NCBI RefSeq assembly: GCF_001922575.1
Contig: NZ_MRCI01000001.1
Location: forward strand, 2,914,001 to 2,978,000
Reading direction: 5' to 3'
Length of the DNA: 64,000 nucleotides
DNA from: Neptunomonas phycophila
Lineage (GTDB): Bacteria > Pseudomonadota > Gammaproteobacteria > Pseudomonadales > Balneatricaceae
The notes beneath the pieces are model-generated. The model made no database searches and was not told the DNA's origin. It saw nothing but the letters and a program-made list of their open reading frames with translations. A program made the position numbers and the translations under genes. This document shows, piece by piece, positions 54,995 through 64,000 of this stretch (the stretch's first letter is position 1; each line of letters begins with the position of its first letter).

Positions 54995-56698
54995 CTATTC
55001 TTTTTGCTGACGAATCCCCGAACGCGCAGGCTCTCCTACTCGTTGGCGAGTCTGCCATTGCTCATCTATCCAAACTGGCACATTTTCGGCCGGCAAGGGT
55101 TCTTTACCTAAAATAAGATCGGCTGCTTTTTCGGCGACCATAATGGTCGGCCCATTAAGGTTCCCGTTAGTAACTGTTGGGAAAATTGAGGAATCAACCA
55201 CTCGCAATTGTTGCAAGCCCCGAACACGGCACTGATTATCGACAACGGCCATAGCGTCATCATCAGCTCCCATTTTGCAACTGCATGACGGGTGGTAAGC
55301 ACTTTCGACGTTCTGACGAACCCAAGCATCAATCTCCTCATCCGTTTGAACTGAAGCGCCCGGCTGGATTTCGTCTTCACGGTATTTATCCAAGGCAGGT
55401 TGATTAAGCAGCTCGCGGGTTAGCCGAATAGTATCGCGCCAGTCCTGCTTGTCTTGCTCAGTACTGATGTAGTTAAACTTGATAGTTGGCGGCGCGGTTG
55501 GGTCTGAACTTTTAACATGTACAAAGCCTCGACTTTGAGGCTTATTCGGGCCCACGTGAACTTGAAACCCGTGCCCCTCAAATGCCGCCTTGCCATCGTA
55601 GCGCATAGCCGCCGGTAAAAAGTGATATTGAATATTAGGCCACTCGAGACCGGCACGTGAGCGAATAAAACCGCACGACTCAAAATGGTTGGTAGCGCCT
55701 AAGCCAGTGCGGTTGAAGATCCACTGCGCACCAATCATGCCTTTACTGAACAAATCGAGCTTGCCATTTAGCGTAATAGGTTCGTGACAGCGGTATTGAA
55801 AATACACTTCTAAATGGTCTTGCAAGTTCTCGCCGACACCCGGAAGCTCGTGCGTTACCTCGATACCTGCAGCCGAAAGCACATCCGGCGCACCGATGCC
55901 CGAAAGTTGCAATAAATGCGGAGAGCCAATAGAACCCGCTGACAAAATGACTTCTTTAGCCGCCAGTACTCGCTCACGCTTATTGTGGTGCTCGATCTCT
56001 ACACCTGTGGCCGTCTTCCCATCCAACAACACTTTACGCGTTAGCACCGCAGTAAGGACTGTCAAATTATTGCGCTTTTTGGCTCGGCGAAGATAAGCAC
56101 GGCTAGTTGAAGCTCGCACGCCATTATCAACCGTCATATGCATTGCGCCAAAGCCTTCTTGTTGATAGCCGTTGTAGTCGTTTGTGGCGGGGTAACCCGC
56201 TTCAACACCGGCATCAATAAATGCTTGATAAAGCGGATTTAATGACATGTGATTGCCATCGCAGGTTTTAACCGGCCCACGGCCACCGCGATACAAATCT
56301 TCGCCATCTTGCCAAGACTCTGCTTTTTTGAAATACGGCAAGCAAGACGCATAATTCCAATCGTGAGCGCCTAATTGTGCCCACTCATTAAAATCGCAGG
56401 CATGGCCACGCACATAAACCATACCGTTGATTGAAGAGCCACCGCCAAGCACCTTACCTCGTGGACAGTGTAGCCGACGCCCATCTAGGCCTTCTTCTTG
56501 TTCGGATTCAAATTGCCATGCAAACTTAGGCATACTCATTGGGTACGATAATGCTGTTGGCATCTTAATTAAGATGTTGTTATCGCTTCCGCCGGCCTCA
56601 AGTAGCAGCACAGTATGCTCACCACTCTCGCTTAAACGATCCGCTAGCACGCAACCTGCAGAGCCCGCACCGACGATAATATAATCATATTGCTGCAT
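54995..56698 (-). CDS. betA: Choline dehydrogenase
   Basis: FAD-dependent oxidoreductase that converts choline to betaine aldehyde, membrane-associated, 567 residues (E. coli 556). GMC family: FAD-binding [20 protein letters not shown] at 4-23, GMC signature [20 protein letters not shown] near 80, and C-terminal catalytic region [14 protein letters not shown] near 463 with [20 protein letters not shown]. Coupled to betB by a 9-base gap. Confidence 0.96.
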   Translation of the reverse strand: MQQYDYIIVGAGSAGCVLADRLSESGEHTVLLLEAGGSDNNILIKMPTALSYPMSMPKFAWQFESEQEEGLDGRRLHCPRGKVLGGGSSINGMVYVRGHACDFNEWAQLGAHDWNYASCLPYFKKAESWQDGEDLYRGGRGPVKTCDGNHMSLNPLYQAFIDAGVEAGYPATNDYNGYQQEGFGAMHMTVDNGVRASTSRAYLRRAKKRNNLTVLTAVLTRKVLLDGKTATGVEIEHHNKRERVLAAKEVILSAGSIGSPHLLQLSGIGAPDVLSAAGIEVTHELPGVGENLQDHLEVYFQYRCHEPITLNGKLDLFSKGMIGAQWIFNRTGLGATNHFESCGFIRSRAGLEWPNIQYHFLPAAMRYDGKAAFEGHGFQVHVGPNKPQSRGFVHVKSSDPTAPPTIKFNYISTEQDKQDWRDTIRLTRELLNQPALDKYREDEIQPGASVQTDEEIDAWVRQNVESAYHPSCSCKMGADDDAMAVVDNQCRVRGLQQLRVVDSSIFPTVTNGNLNGPTIMVAEKAADLILGKEPLPAENVPVWIDEQWQTRQRVGEPARSGIRQQKE

Positions 56699-56707
56699 GG
56701 TTTTTCC

Positions 56708-58168
56708 TTACGCGTAAGGGCTGTCGATATCACCCAACTCAACCAGAACACTCTTGGTTTGGGTGTAATGTTTAAGCGTATCAACGCCGTTTTCTCGACC
56801 GATGCCCGATTGCTTGTAACCACCCACTGGCATTTCCGCAGGCGATCCGCCCCACGTATTAATCCAGCAGATACCTGCTTCCAGCTGGGCAATAACACGA
56901 TGCGCGCGGCTAATATCACGGGTAAATAAGCCCGCTGCCAAACCAAACTCCGTATCGTTTGCACGACGAATAACTTCAGACTCATCACTAAACTTAAGCA
57001 CAGACATAACAGGCCCAAATATTTCGTCTTTGACCTGCGGCATATCATCAGTGCAGTCCGCAAAAACAGTTGGCTTAACAAAAGCACCTTCAGCGAGCGC
57101 CCCTTCCGTTGCTCGCTCTCCACCACACAGCAAACGGGCACCGGCCACTTTAGCGGCATCGATATAACCCATTACTTTTTCTAGATGCTGGATCGAAATT
57201 AGCGAGCCAACCTGTGTGTTCGGATCCATAGGATCACCCATCACCAACTGTTCTGTGCGCGCTTTTAGCTGCTCTAAAAAAGTGTCATAGATGGATTCGT
57301 GCACAAAAACACGCGTGCCATTTGTGCACACTTCCCCTTGTGTATAAAAATTAGCGATCATGGCACCCGCAACAGCGTTTTTAAGATCGGCATCATCAAA
57401 CACAATAAGTGGAGATTTTCCGCCAAGCTCCATGGTGACTTCCTTTAGTGTAGCTGAAGAAGCCCCCATCACCTTGCGGCCTGTACCACATTCCCCTGTA
57501 AAAGAGACTTTTGCGATACCGGGATGGGCCGTCAACATCTGCCCTACACGTGCATCACCCTGCACTACATTAAGGACACCGTCCGGCAAACCGGCTTGCG
57601 TGAACAGTTCGGCCAAACGCATCACTGACAGTGGCGTTTCTTCTGACGGTTTGAATACCATCGTGTTACCGGCTGCTAAACAGGGGCCCGCCTTCCACAT
57701 AGCAATTTGTACTGGATAATTCCAAGCGCCAATCCCTGCACACACACCCAATGGCTCGGGGCGTGTATAGAAAAAGCTGCCGTTACCCAAATCCTGATAC
57801 TCACCCTGTAACGATGCCGCCAAGCCTGCAAAATATTCGATAACATCCGCACCGGTCTGTATGTCTACCACCTCTGCTTCTTGCCATGGTTTACCGGTAT
57901 CAAGCACTTCTAGGCGCGCTAATTCATCATTGTGGTCACGGATCAATTGCGCCGCCCGATTGAGAATGCGCCCACGTTCAGCTCCGCTCATGGCTCCCCA
58001 GCTTGCTTGCGCGGCCTGCGCCGCAGCCACCGCCGCATCGACATCCGCCTGCGACGCCTGCTGTACCTGAGTAATCACCTCGCCGGTAGCCGGGTTGGTT
58101 GTATCGAACACTTCACCCGAGGTTGCGGCGAAAGATTGGCCATTGATAAATAAGGTTTGCTGCTGCAT
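56708..58168 (-). CDS. betB: Betaine aldehyde dehydrogenase
   Basis: NAD(P)-dependent oxidation of betaine aldehyde to glycine betaine. 486 residues (E. coli 490). Motifs: [12 protein letters not shown] near residue 225 and [19 protein letters not shown] near 243 with the general-base Glu. The catalytic Cys is in [12 protein letters not shown] near 280; [20 protein letters not shown] follows near 444. In the family's NTWG region the usual choline-site residues are kept. Middle gene of betIBA. Confidence 0.96.
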   Translation of the reverse strand: MQQQTLFINGQSFAATSGEVFDTTNPATGEVITQVQQASQADVDAAVAAAQAAQASWGAMSGAERGRILNRAAQLIRDHNDELARLEVLDTGKPWQEAEVVDIQTGADVIEYFAGLAASLQGEYQDLGNGSFFYTRPEPLGVCAGIGAWNYPVQIAMWKAGPCLAAGNTMVFKPSEETPLSVMRLAELFTQAGLPDGVLNVVQGDARVGQMLTAHPGIAKVSFTGECGTGRKVMGASSATLKEVTMELGGKSPLIVFDDADLKNAVAGAMIANFYTQGEVCTNGTRVFVHESIYDTFLEQLKARTEQLVMGDPMDPNTQVGSLISIQHLEKVMGYIDAAKVAGARLLCGGERATEGALAEGAFVKPTVFADCTDDMPQVKDEIFGPVMSVLKFSDESEVIRRANDTEFGLAAGLFTRDISRAHRVIAQLEAGICWINTWGGSPAEMPVGGYKQSGIGRENGVDTLKHYTQTKSVLVELGDIDSPYA

Positions 58169-58233
58169 AAAAACACAATCTCTATTCTGTTAATAAATAA
58201 GAACTCGCCTCTTTGAGCTCGTTCTTTATATCG

Positions 58234-58260
58234 TTGTTTTGTTAAGGTTTAACAAAACAA
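58234..58260. repeat. Perfect 12-base inverted repeat at the betI 3' end
   Basis: TTGTTTTGTTAA (58234-58245) and TTAACAAAACAA (58249-58260), three bases apart. It covers the betI stop codon (58242-58244) and the first bases of the betI-betB gap. A weak RNA hairpin, an operator or a chance AT repeat. Confidence 0.55.
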
Positions 58261-58844
58261 TTGGACGGAAGCTGTTGTCGTAAATAATCTAAAATAAGCT
58301 CGGTTGCCAATGCTTCATTGACACCTCCCGGGCTGAGAGCACCGCGCAACCAAAAACCATCTATTAAGGCGGCTAACGATAACGACACAGCGATTGCCTG
58401 ATCCTTAGGCAGTACTTTTTTTAGTTCAAAACGTAAGTAGGAAAGTAACCGTTTTTCATTTACCCGCTGCAAACGAAAGAGTTCTGGGTGGTGCATTGCT
58501 TGCGCCCAAAACGCGAGCCATGTTTTTGCGGTCTGTGGGCTGGTTTGGCTAGGGTCGAAATTAGCGCGGATAATTGCCGTCAGCCGGGCAACCACATCAT
58601 CCTCTGGCGCTGCCGCCAATTGTTTGCGTACACCACTGGACAAGTCGAACAATACAGACCTCATCGTGGCCTCTAACAACCCATCTTTACCACCAAAATA
58701 ATGGTTAATAATGCCAGGAGACACACTGGCCGCCCGACCAATCAAAGCAACACTAGCCCCTTGCAAGCCCACTTGATCGATGACCTGCATAGTCGCATTA
58801 ATCAGTTGAGGCCGACGAATTTCTGCCATACCCACTTTTGGCAT
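58242..58844 (-). CDS. betI: Choline-sensing repressor of the bet operon
   Basis: TetR-family repressor, 200 residues (E. coli 195). The N-terminal helix-turn-helix region has MPKVGMAEIRRPQLINATM and SVSPGIINHYFGGKDGLLEA, close to E. coli BetI. C-terminal ligand domain includes TWLAFWAQAMHHPELFRLQR. Choline releases it from DNA in the family. First gene of the operon; an operator-like palindrome overlaps its promoter. The 73-base gap to betB has no separate promoter that I can identify. Confidence 0.95.
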   Translation of the reverse strand: MPKVGMAEIRRPQLINATMQVIDQVGLQGASVALIGRAASVSPGIINHYFGGKDGLLEATMRSVLFDLSSGVRKQLAAAPEDDVVARLTAIIRANFDPSQTSPQTAKTWLAFWAQAMHHPELFRLQRVNEKRLLSYLRFELKKVLPKDQAIAVSLSLAALIDGFWLRGALSPGGVNEALATELILDYLRQQLPSNCFVKP

Positions 58845-58865
58845 AGAACCCGCATCCTTTTATTG

Positions 58866-58908
58866 ATTGAACGTTTAATAAAAATAAACCACTGAGATTT
58901 TATGTCAA
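58866..58908 (-). promoter_or_regulatory. betI operon promoter with BetI operator
   Basis: Minus strand: TTGACA (58908-58903, perfect), 16 bases, TATTTT (58886-58881). Immediately downstream, over the predicted start of transcription, is ATTGAACGTTTAAT (58866-58879 as written on the plus strand), a 14-base near-palindrome with one mismatched pair, of the type bound by BetI. This layout fits autorepression released by choline. Confidence 0.7.
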
Positions 58909-59180
58909 TGTTCTAAACAAATTATTTAAGGAAATGTCGTTATAGTTTAATTACGACTTATCTATATTAGATTTTGACGCAAAAAAGACGGTGTTTGTCG
59001 CGATGATGAATCATTAGATAGCAAAAATATATTTAGCATAATGAATAATTACAGATATAAGATTTTGGGCTCTAATCGATTTGCATGGCCAAATTGCGCA
59101 CCACTATGGACAAAGTGACTACGGCTACCATTAGATATCCATCGAATAAATAACCAGACAGCGGTTCATCTATAACGCAA

Positions 59181-59200
59181 AAAGCCCCTTCCGGGGCTTT
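59181..59200 (-). terminator. Terminator of the RND efflux operon
   Basis: AAAGCCCC (59181-59188), loop TTCC, GGGGCTTT (59193-59200), with T-runs on both strands (TTTTT on the minus strand). It lies 64 bases after the outer-membrane gene stop. Confidence 0.9.
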
Positions 59201-59264
59201 TGGTTAATGCTTTAGCGCGCTAGGCGAGCAATAAAGCGCTTGTCAGTTATTCACAACGGGATGA

Positions 59265-60737
59265 CTACGGCGCTGACGTGTCCTGACTATTACTAATAAT
59301 CGCACCATCATTTGGCTGAGTATAATATCCCTGAGTCAAGTTACCGGCACCGGTTTGGTTGAGACCTTGCCCCCAACCCCCGCCAAGTGCTTGGTATAAG
59401 TCAATCTGCGCTTGATACAAAGCTAAACGCGCCGCAATACTGGCTTGCTGACTACTGACCAAACTACTCTGAGCATCTAAGCGCGTTAACATGCTATCAA
59501 CACCGGACTGGTATCGCAGATCAGCCAGCTCAAAATAACGCTGATAAGACTGTAACGCCTTATTCTGATTTTCTAACTCTAACGAATAGCCTGACAGTGC
59601 AGTTAAGGCGTCCGAAACATCCGTGAACGCTGATTGAACGGCTTGCTCGTATTGCTTCACGGCTATTTGATTCTCAATTTCAGCTACTTCAACATCACGT
59701 CGAAGAGCACCACTATTGAAGATAGGCAACGAAATAGAAGGGGCAAACGTCCACGCTCCTGAGCCTGAATCAAATAAGCCACTCAACTCGCTGCTCTGGC
59801 TACCAGCGTTAGCGGTTAAACTAATCGAGGGGAACAGCGCGGCTCTAGCCACACCGATATTTGCATTGGCTGCGCGCAAGGTGTGCTCAGCGGCTAAAAT
59901 ATCAGGACGCTGATTCAATAGCGTAGAAGGCAAGCCTGCTCCGACTGTTGCTATTTTAACATCCGCTAACCTTTTCGCAGGCGTGAAGCCCTCGGGAAGT
60001 TCCGTTCCCAACAGCAACACCAACGCATAACGGTCCTGATCGACCAACCGCTGATATTGGGACAAGGTAACTAGCATATCTTCATAAGATGCTTGCGCTT
60101 GAGCTTGCTCGATTGACGAGTCGATCCCCTGATCGTACCGCAAGCTCACTAAACGATAGTTATCTTCCTCGATCTTGAGGTTTTCTTGCGCGAGCGCCAG
60201 TTGCTCCATATCCGCCACCCAAGTCAAATACGCAGTGGCTATGTTCGCAACAATCGTTAACTGGGTTGATCGGCGCACCTGCTCTTGCGATAGGTACGTT
60301 TCTAACGCCTGATCTTTTAGGTTTCTAACTTTACCAAACAAGTCCAGTTCGTAAGCGGTTAACCCAGCCGTAACACTATAAGTGCTGGAAATGGTTGAGT
60401 CGCCAGAAAAAGCAGAGGTAGCCGCTCGGGTTCCACTGCCATCCAATGTTAGGCTCGGTAACAAATCAGCCCGTTGGATTTGATACTGCTTACGATAAAG
60501 CTCAACATTTAATAACGCTATTTGCAGATCTTTATTGCTGTCTAAACCTAGTTTAATGAGCTGCTGCAGCGCCTCATCATTAAACACAGACTCCCAACCC
60601 AACGGCATGACAGCCGCTTGCTGCTCTGCCGGGGTCCAGGTATTGATCAACTCTACTTCAGGGCGCTGGTAATCAGGGGCCAGCGAACACCCTCCTAGCG
60701 CGGCGGCGACCACCACGGCCAAAAACGGCTTATGCAT
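59265..60737 (-). CDS. RND efflux outer-membrane channel lipoprotein (NodT/OprM family)
   Basis: Outer-membrane exit channel of a tripartite pump, 490 residues. Signal peptide with lipobox LGGC, Cys17, so lipid-anchored. Two related helical-barrel halves of about 200 residues, with [11 protein letters not shown] after the Cys, [20 protein letters not shown], and [20 protein letters not shown] typical of OprM/TolC relatives. Start at 60737 has GAGGG upstream; the longer ATG at 60770 would run 41 bases into the pump gene. Overlaps the pump gene by 8 bases. Confidence 0.93.
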   Translation of the reverse strand: MHKPFLAVVVAAALGGCSLAPDYQRPEVELINTWTPAEQQAAVMPLGWESVFNDEALQQLIKLGLDSNKDLQIALLNVELYRKQYQIQRADLLPSLTLDGSGTRAATSAFSGDSTISSTYSVTAGLTAYELDLFGKVRNLKDQALETYLSQEQVRRSTQLTIVANIATAYLTWVADMEQLALAQENLKIEEDNYRLVSLRYDQGIDSSIEQAQAQASYEDMLVTLSQYQRLVDQDRYALVLLLGTELPEGFTPAKRLADVKIATVGAGLPSTLLNQRPDILAAEHTLRAANANIGVARAALFPSISLTANAGSQSSELSGLFDSGSGAWTFAPSISLPIFNSGALRRDVEVAEIENQIAVKQYEQAVQSAFTDVSDALTALSGYSLELENQNKALQSYQRYFELADLRYQSGVDSMLTRLDAQSSLVSSQQASIAARLALYQAQIDLYQALGGGWGQGLNQTGAGNLTQGYYTQPNDGAIISNSQDTSAP

Positions 60738-63700
60738 GGCGTGTACCCTCATCTTTTGCTGAATTATCATTCGGCGCCTTGCCTGTAATTTTGTAACTTA
60801 GCTTCATCACTAACACATAGAATAATGGAACAAAGAAGATAGCCAAGAAGGTTGCGGCAAACATACCACCCATTACTCCTGTACCGATGGCCTGGCGGCT
60901 GGCAGCACCAGCACCCGTACTGATAGCCAAAGGGGTAACCCCAAGAATAAAGGCCATTGACGTCATAATAATAGGACGCAAACGCATACGACACGCATTA
61001 ATGGTTGCTGCAATCAACGCTTTGCCACTATCAACTTCGGCCTTAGCAAACTCGACAATCAAGATAGCGTTCTTGGCGGACAAACCAATTGTGGTAAGTA
61101 AGCCTACTTGGAAGTACACATCATTACTGAGCTCTCGGCCTGTTGCTGCCAACAGTGCGCCTAAAATACCCAGCGGAACGACGAGCATCACGGCAAAAGG
61201 AACAGACCAGCTTTCGTATAACGCCGCCAGACACAAGAAAACGATCAGTAGCGACAAGCCATACAGCATAGGCGCTTGCGACCCACTTGCCTTCTCTTGG
61301 AAAGACAAGCCTGTCCACTCAAGGCCGATACCGTTAGGTAGCTGAGCCACCATTGCCTCAATAGCCTCCATGGCAACACCGGAGCTTAAGCCCGCCGAGG
61401 CCTGACCTTGCACATTCACTGACGACACACCGTTATAACGCTCTAAGCGAGGTGAATCGTACTCCCAGCTAGCTGTCGCGAAAGCACTAAATGGCACCAT
61501 CTCCCCATCGGAATTGCGTACATACCAACGATCAATATCACTTGGCAGCATACGATATTCGGCATCGGCCTGAACATATACCTTCTTCACTCGGCCATTA
61601 TCAATGAAGTCATTCACATAACTAGAGCCCCACGCGGTACTCATCGTTGAGTTCACATCACTGATTGATAGCCCCAGCGCAGAGACTTTCTCGTAATCGA
61701 TGTCCACATGGAACACAGCGACATCTTCCATACCGTTAGGGCGAACACCTGTTAGCCGTGAGTCTTGAGCAGCCATGCCCAGCAACTGATTACGCGCAGC
61801 TACCAGTGCCTCATGCCCAAGGTTGTTCCGGTCCAACAGCATAGCGCTAAAGCCTGAGGCTGTACCCAACGATTGGATTGGAGGTAAGTTAATAGGAAAT
61901 ATCGTCGCATCACGGATCTGGCTCAATGCTCCAAACGCCTTGCCGATCAACTCTTGAGCCGACTGGCCTGGCCCTTGACGCTCATCCCACGGTTTTAGCT
62001 TAACAAACGCCAAGCCCATGTTTTGACCGGAACCTGCAAAACTAAAGCCCGCTACGGTGAAATACGAGTCAATTTCTGGGACAGAGGCAAAGTATCCCTC
62101 CATCTGCTTAATCACTTCCATCGTGCGCTCTTGAGTCGAGCCCGACGGCAACTGCACTAATGTTAAGAACACACCTTGGTCTTCATCCGGCAAAAACGAT
62201 GTTGGCAGTTTTTGATACATAAAGACTACACCGCCAATCATTAAGGCATAAATAAACAACAGACGGACAGGGCGCTTCACTACATAGCCAACACTTCTCT
62301 CATATTTGCCCGTCATGTTGCTAAACATACGGTTAAACCACCCAAAAAAGCCTTTTCGCTCATGGCTGTGGGTGTTTGCCGGTTTGAGGATCGTGGCACA
62401 CAAAGCAGGCGTCAGGATTAATGCCATCAACACCGACAGCGCCATCGCTGAAACAATGGTGATCGAGAACTGGCGATAAATAGCCCCTGTAGACCCACTA
62501 AAGAACGCCATTGGTACAAATACAGCTGACAGTACTAACGCGATACCAATCAATGCCCCGGTAATTTCTTCCATTGATTTGCGCGTCGCTTCCAAAGGAG
62601 GCAAGCCTTCTTCTTCCATAACACGCTCAACGTTTTCCACAACGACAATCGCATCATCAACCAGCAAACCAATAGCCAACACCAAACCAAACATAGTGAG
62701 TGTATTAATACTAAAACCAAAGGCAGCCATGATGCCGAATGTACCCAGCAAAACTACGGGAACAATAATGGTGGGGATAATAGTGGCTCGCAAATTCCCT
62801 AAGAAAAGGAACATCACCAAGAACACCAATACAACGGCTTCTATGAGTGTGTGGACTACTTCCGTAATCGAAATACTGACGAAGGGTGTGGTGTCATATG
62901 GATAAACAACCTTAACGCTATCTGGGAAAAACTGCTGTAATTCAGCCACTTTTGCACGAACAGCTTCCGCCGTATCCAGAGCGTTAGCTCCTGTGGCAAG
63001 CTGAATAGCCAAACCAGTGGCTGGGTTTCCTTTATAGCGGCTTTCTGCAGAATAACTTTCTGCGCCCAGCTCGATACGAGCCACATCTTTTAATCGAACC
63101 TGAGAGCCATCGGTATTAACAGTCAGTAAGATATTCTCAAACTGACTGATATCCGTAAAACGTGATTGTGCTGTAATCGTGGCATTTAACTGCTGATTAG
63201 GCACTGACGGTAAGCCGCCTAACTGCCCTACGGCCAACTGCGTATTCTGGCTGGTAATGGCATTGGTCACATCAACCGGCGTTAAACCTACCGCCGTCAG
63301 TTTTTCAGGATTCATCCAAATCCGCATAGCGTATTGTGCACCGAAAACCCTGATGCTGCCCACACCATCAACCCTTGAAAGCGGGTCACGCAGTGTGCTG
63401 TACGCATAGTCGGACAAGTCCGTTTTGGTTAGGCTTCCATCATCGGACACAAGCCCTACCACCATTAAAAATGATGAGCTGGATTTTGTAACGGTAATGC
63501 CTTGCTGCTGAACTGTAGTAGGCAAGGACGCTTCAGCCAGTGACAGTTTATTCTGCACCTGTATTTGGGCCGTATCAGGATCAGTACCGGATGCAAAAGT
63601 TAACGTTATGCTTGAGTTACCTGAGTTGTCACTCTGCGATGACATATACAATAAGCCATCAAGGCCTGTCATATTTTGCTCGATAACCTTGGTAACGCTG

Positions 63701-63876
63701 TTTTCTACCGTTTCTGCTGACGCCCCCGCATAGGATGCACTCACACTAATGGAAGGAGGCGCTATCGTTGGGTATTGCTCTATCGGTAAGCTAATAATCG
63801 ATAACGTGCCGGCCAACATAACAACGATGGCGATAACCCACGCAAAGACAGGCCTATCTATGAAAAATCTAGCCAT
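60730..63876 (-). CDS. RND multidrug efflux pump inner-membrane subunit (AcrB/MexB type)
   Basis: Proton-driven trimeric exporter, 1048 residues, the AcrB/MexB size. N-terminal [20 protein letters not shown] is the family start. Twelve membrane helices in 1+5+1+5 order with two large periplasmic loops. The proton relay DD is in [20 protein letters not shown] near residue 405. The hydrophobe/amphiphile (HAE-1) subfamily is indicated by [13 protein letters not shown] and by length. Substrates cannot be read from sequence. Preceded by the adaptor gene after a 14-base gap. Confidence 0.96.
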   Translation of the reverse strand: MARFFIDRPVFAWVIAIVVMLAGTLSIISLPIEQYPTIAPPSISVSASYAGASAETVENSVTKVIEQNMTGLDGLLYMSSQSDNSGNSSITLTFASGTDPDTAQIQVQNKLSLAEASLPTTVQQQGITVTKSSSSFLMVVGLVSDDGSLTKTDLSDYAYSTLRDPLSRVDGVGSIRVFGAQYAMRIWMNPEKLTAVGLTPVDVTNAITSQNTQLAVGQLGGLPSVPNQQLNATITAQSRFTDISQFENILLTVNTDGSQVRLKDVARIELGAESYSAESRYKGNPATGLAIQLATGANALDTAEAVRAKVAELQQFFPDSVKVVYPYDTTPFVSISITEVVHTLIEAVVLVFLVMFLFLGNLRATIIPTIIVPVVLLGTFGIMAAFGFSINTLTMFGLVLAIGLLVDDAIVVVENVERVMEEEGLPPLEATRKSMEEITGALIGIALVLSAVFVPMAFFSGSTGAIYRQFSITIVSAMALSVLMALILTPALCATILKPANTHSHERKGFFGWFNRMFSNMTGKYERSVGYVVKRPVRLLFIYALMIGGVVFMYQKLPTSFLPDEDQGVFLTLVQLPSGSTQERTMEVIKQMEGYFASVPEIDSYFTVAGFSFAGSGQNMGLAFVKLKPWDERQGPGQSAQELIGKAFGALSQIRDATIFPINLPPIQSLGTASGFSAMLLDRNNLGHEALVAARNQLLGMAAQDSRLTGVRPNGMEDVAVFHVDIDYEKVSALGLSISDVNSTMSTAWGSSYVNDFIDNGRVKKVYVQADAEYRMLPSDIDRWYVRNSDGEMVPFSAFATASWEYDSPRLERYNGVSSVNVQGQASAGLSSGVAMEAIEAMVAQLPNGIGLEWTGLSFQEKASGSQAPMLYGLSLLIVFLCLAALYESWSVPFAVMLVVPLGILGALLAATGRELSNDVYFQVGLLTTIGLSAKNAILIVEFAKAEVDSGKALIAATINACRMRLRPIIMTSMAFILGVTPLAISTGAGAASRQAIGTGVMGGMFAATFLAIFFVPLFYVLVMKLSYKITGKAPNDNSAKDEGTRHA

Positions 63877-63890
63877 TAATTAAATACCCC

Positions 63891-64000
63891 TTAGCCTTGC
63901 GTCTGAGTATTAGAAGAGTCTGCTGCACCGGACTCAACCATTTCGACTTTGTCACCCGCTTTAACTTTTTGCAGGCCGCCAACAATCACCTTATCACCCG
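63891..64000 (-). CDS. RND efflux periplasmic adaptor, C-terminal end (cut by window)
   Basis: The last 35 codons of a membrane-fusion protein of the AcrA/MexA type: GDKVIVGGLQKVKAGDKVEM then a serine- and glutamine-rich tail and stop at 63891. GDKVIVGGLQKVKAGDKV matches the conserved membrane-proximal end of such adaptors. The rest lies to the right of the window. Position upstream of the pump gene gives the usual adaptor-pump-channel order. Confidence 0.9.
   Translation of the reverse strand, partial: GDKVIVGGLQKVKAGDKVEMVESGAADSSNTQTQG

Larger units (their letters stand above)
58845..59264. other. 420-base gap between betI and the efflux operon
   Basis: Contains the betI promoter and operator (58866-58908) at one end and the efflux-operon terminator (59181-59200) at the other. 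The middle, about 58910-59170, is AT-rich with no supported gene, repeat or RNA; a palindrome TAGCGCGCTA lies at 59213-59222. Confidence 0.7.

Noticed and set aside
56644-57159. 171-codon minus-strand frame spanning the betA/betB junction
   Set aside because: It runs in another frame of betB, which is full length with all catalytic motifs; no ribosome site or recognisable protein.
60887-61345. 152-codon plus-strand frame opposite the RND pump gene
   Set aside because: Antisense shadow of a conserved 1048-residue protein; composition follows the other strand's codons.

Overview
The window comes from a marine or halophilic-type gammaproteobacterium, most like the Oceanospirillales and neighbouring Pseudomonas-like lineages. 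The grounds are the Pseudomonas-style order rsd / FKBP isomerase / TIGR02444 protein / ABC-F ATPase, Entner-Doudoroff sugar catabolism under HexR and a GltR-type two-component system, three TRAP transporters, and a complete choline-to-glycine-betaine locus with an ectoine-type TRAP system. Base composition looks moderate and even. I see no insertion sequence, prophage, CRISPR array, tRNA or rRNA, so this is ordinary chromosome. The genus is not asserted. Layout: 1-3384 is a TRAP transporter operon (binding protein cut by the window edge) ending in gluconate kinase. 3440-7017 holds rpiA, ilvA and two genes of unknown function. 7187-14173 is a C4-dicarboxylate TRAP system (dctPQM) with its dctB/dctD two-component system; the dctD-dctP gap has two tandem DctD-like sites and a sigma-54-like promoter. 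14337-19989 holds pyk, tex and gshA. 20067-28029 holds a FliL-like protein, rsd coupled to a beta-propeller lipoprotein, a Cache-HAMP protein with no output domain, an FKBP isomerase, a TIGR02444 protein, an ABC-F ATPase and an HDOD protein. 28119-31240 is gmk-rpoZ-spoT. 31427-48191 is a large hexose block: glucose ABC transporter (gtsABCD), sensor kinase and regulator (gtrS/gltR), hexR, zwf-pgl-eda, pgi-mgsA, and edd-glk-mutarotase. 48575-58844 is an osmoprotectant block: a TeaABC-like TRAP system, then betI-betB-betA-choX-choW-choV. 59265 to the end is an RND efflux operon read leftward, with the adaptor cut by the window edge. How the parts work together: glucose enters by GtsABCD, is phosphorylated by Glk and passes through Zwf, Pgl, Edd and Eda to pyruvate and glyceraldehyde-3-phosphate. 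Gluconate, the probable substrate of the first TRAP system, joins at 6-phosphogluconate through GntK. Pgi recycles hexose phosphate, Pyk completes lower glycolysis, and MgsA offers an overflow route from dihydroxyacetone phosphate. In the osmoprotectant block choline is imported, oxidised by BetA and BetB to betaine, and the operon is probably repressed by BetI at an operator overlapping its own promoter. The least explained elements are a possible intergenic small RNA (about 48331-48552), several long perfect inverted repeats, stem-loops that recur between solute-binding-protein genes and membrane-component genes, and the Cache-HAMP protein. I found no clearly undescribed multi-gene system; the strongest leads are regulatory.
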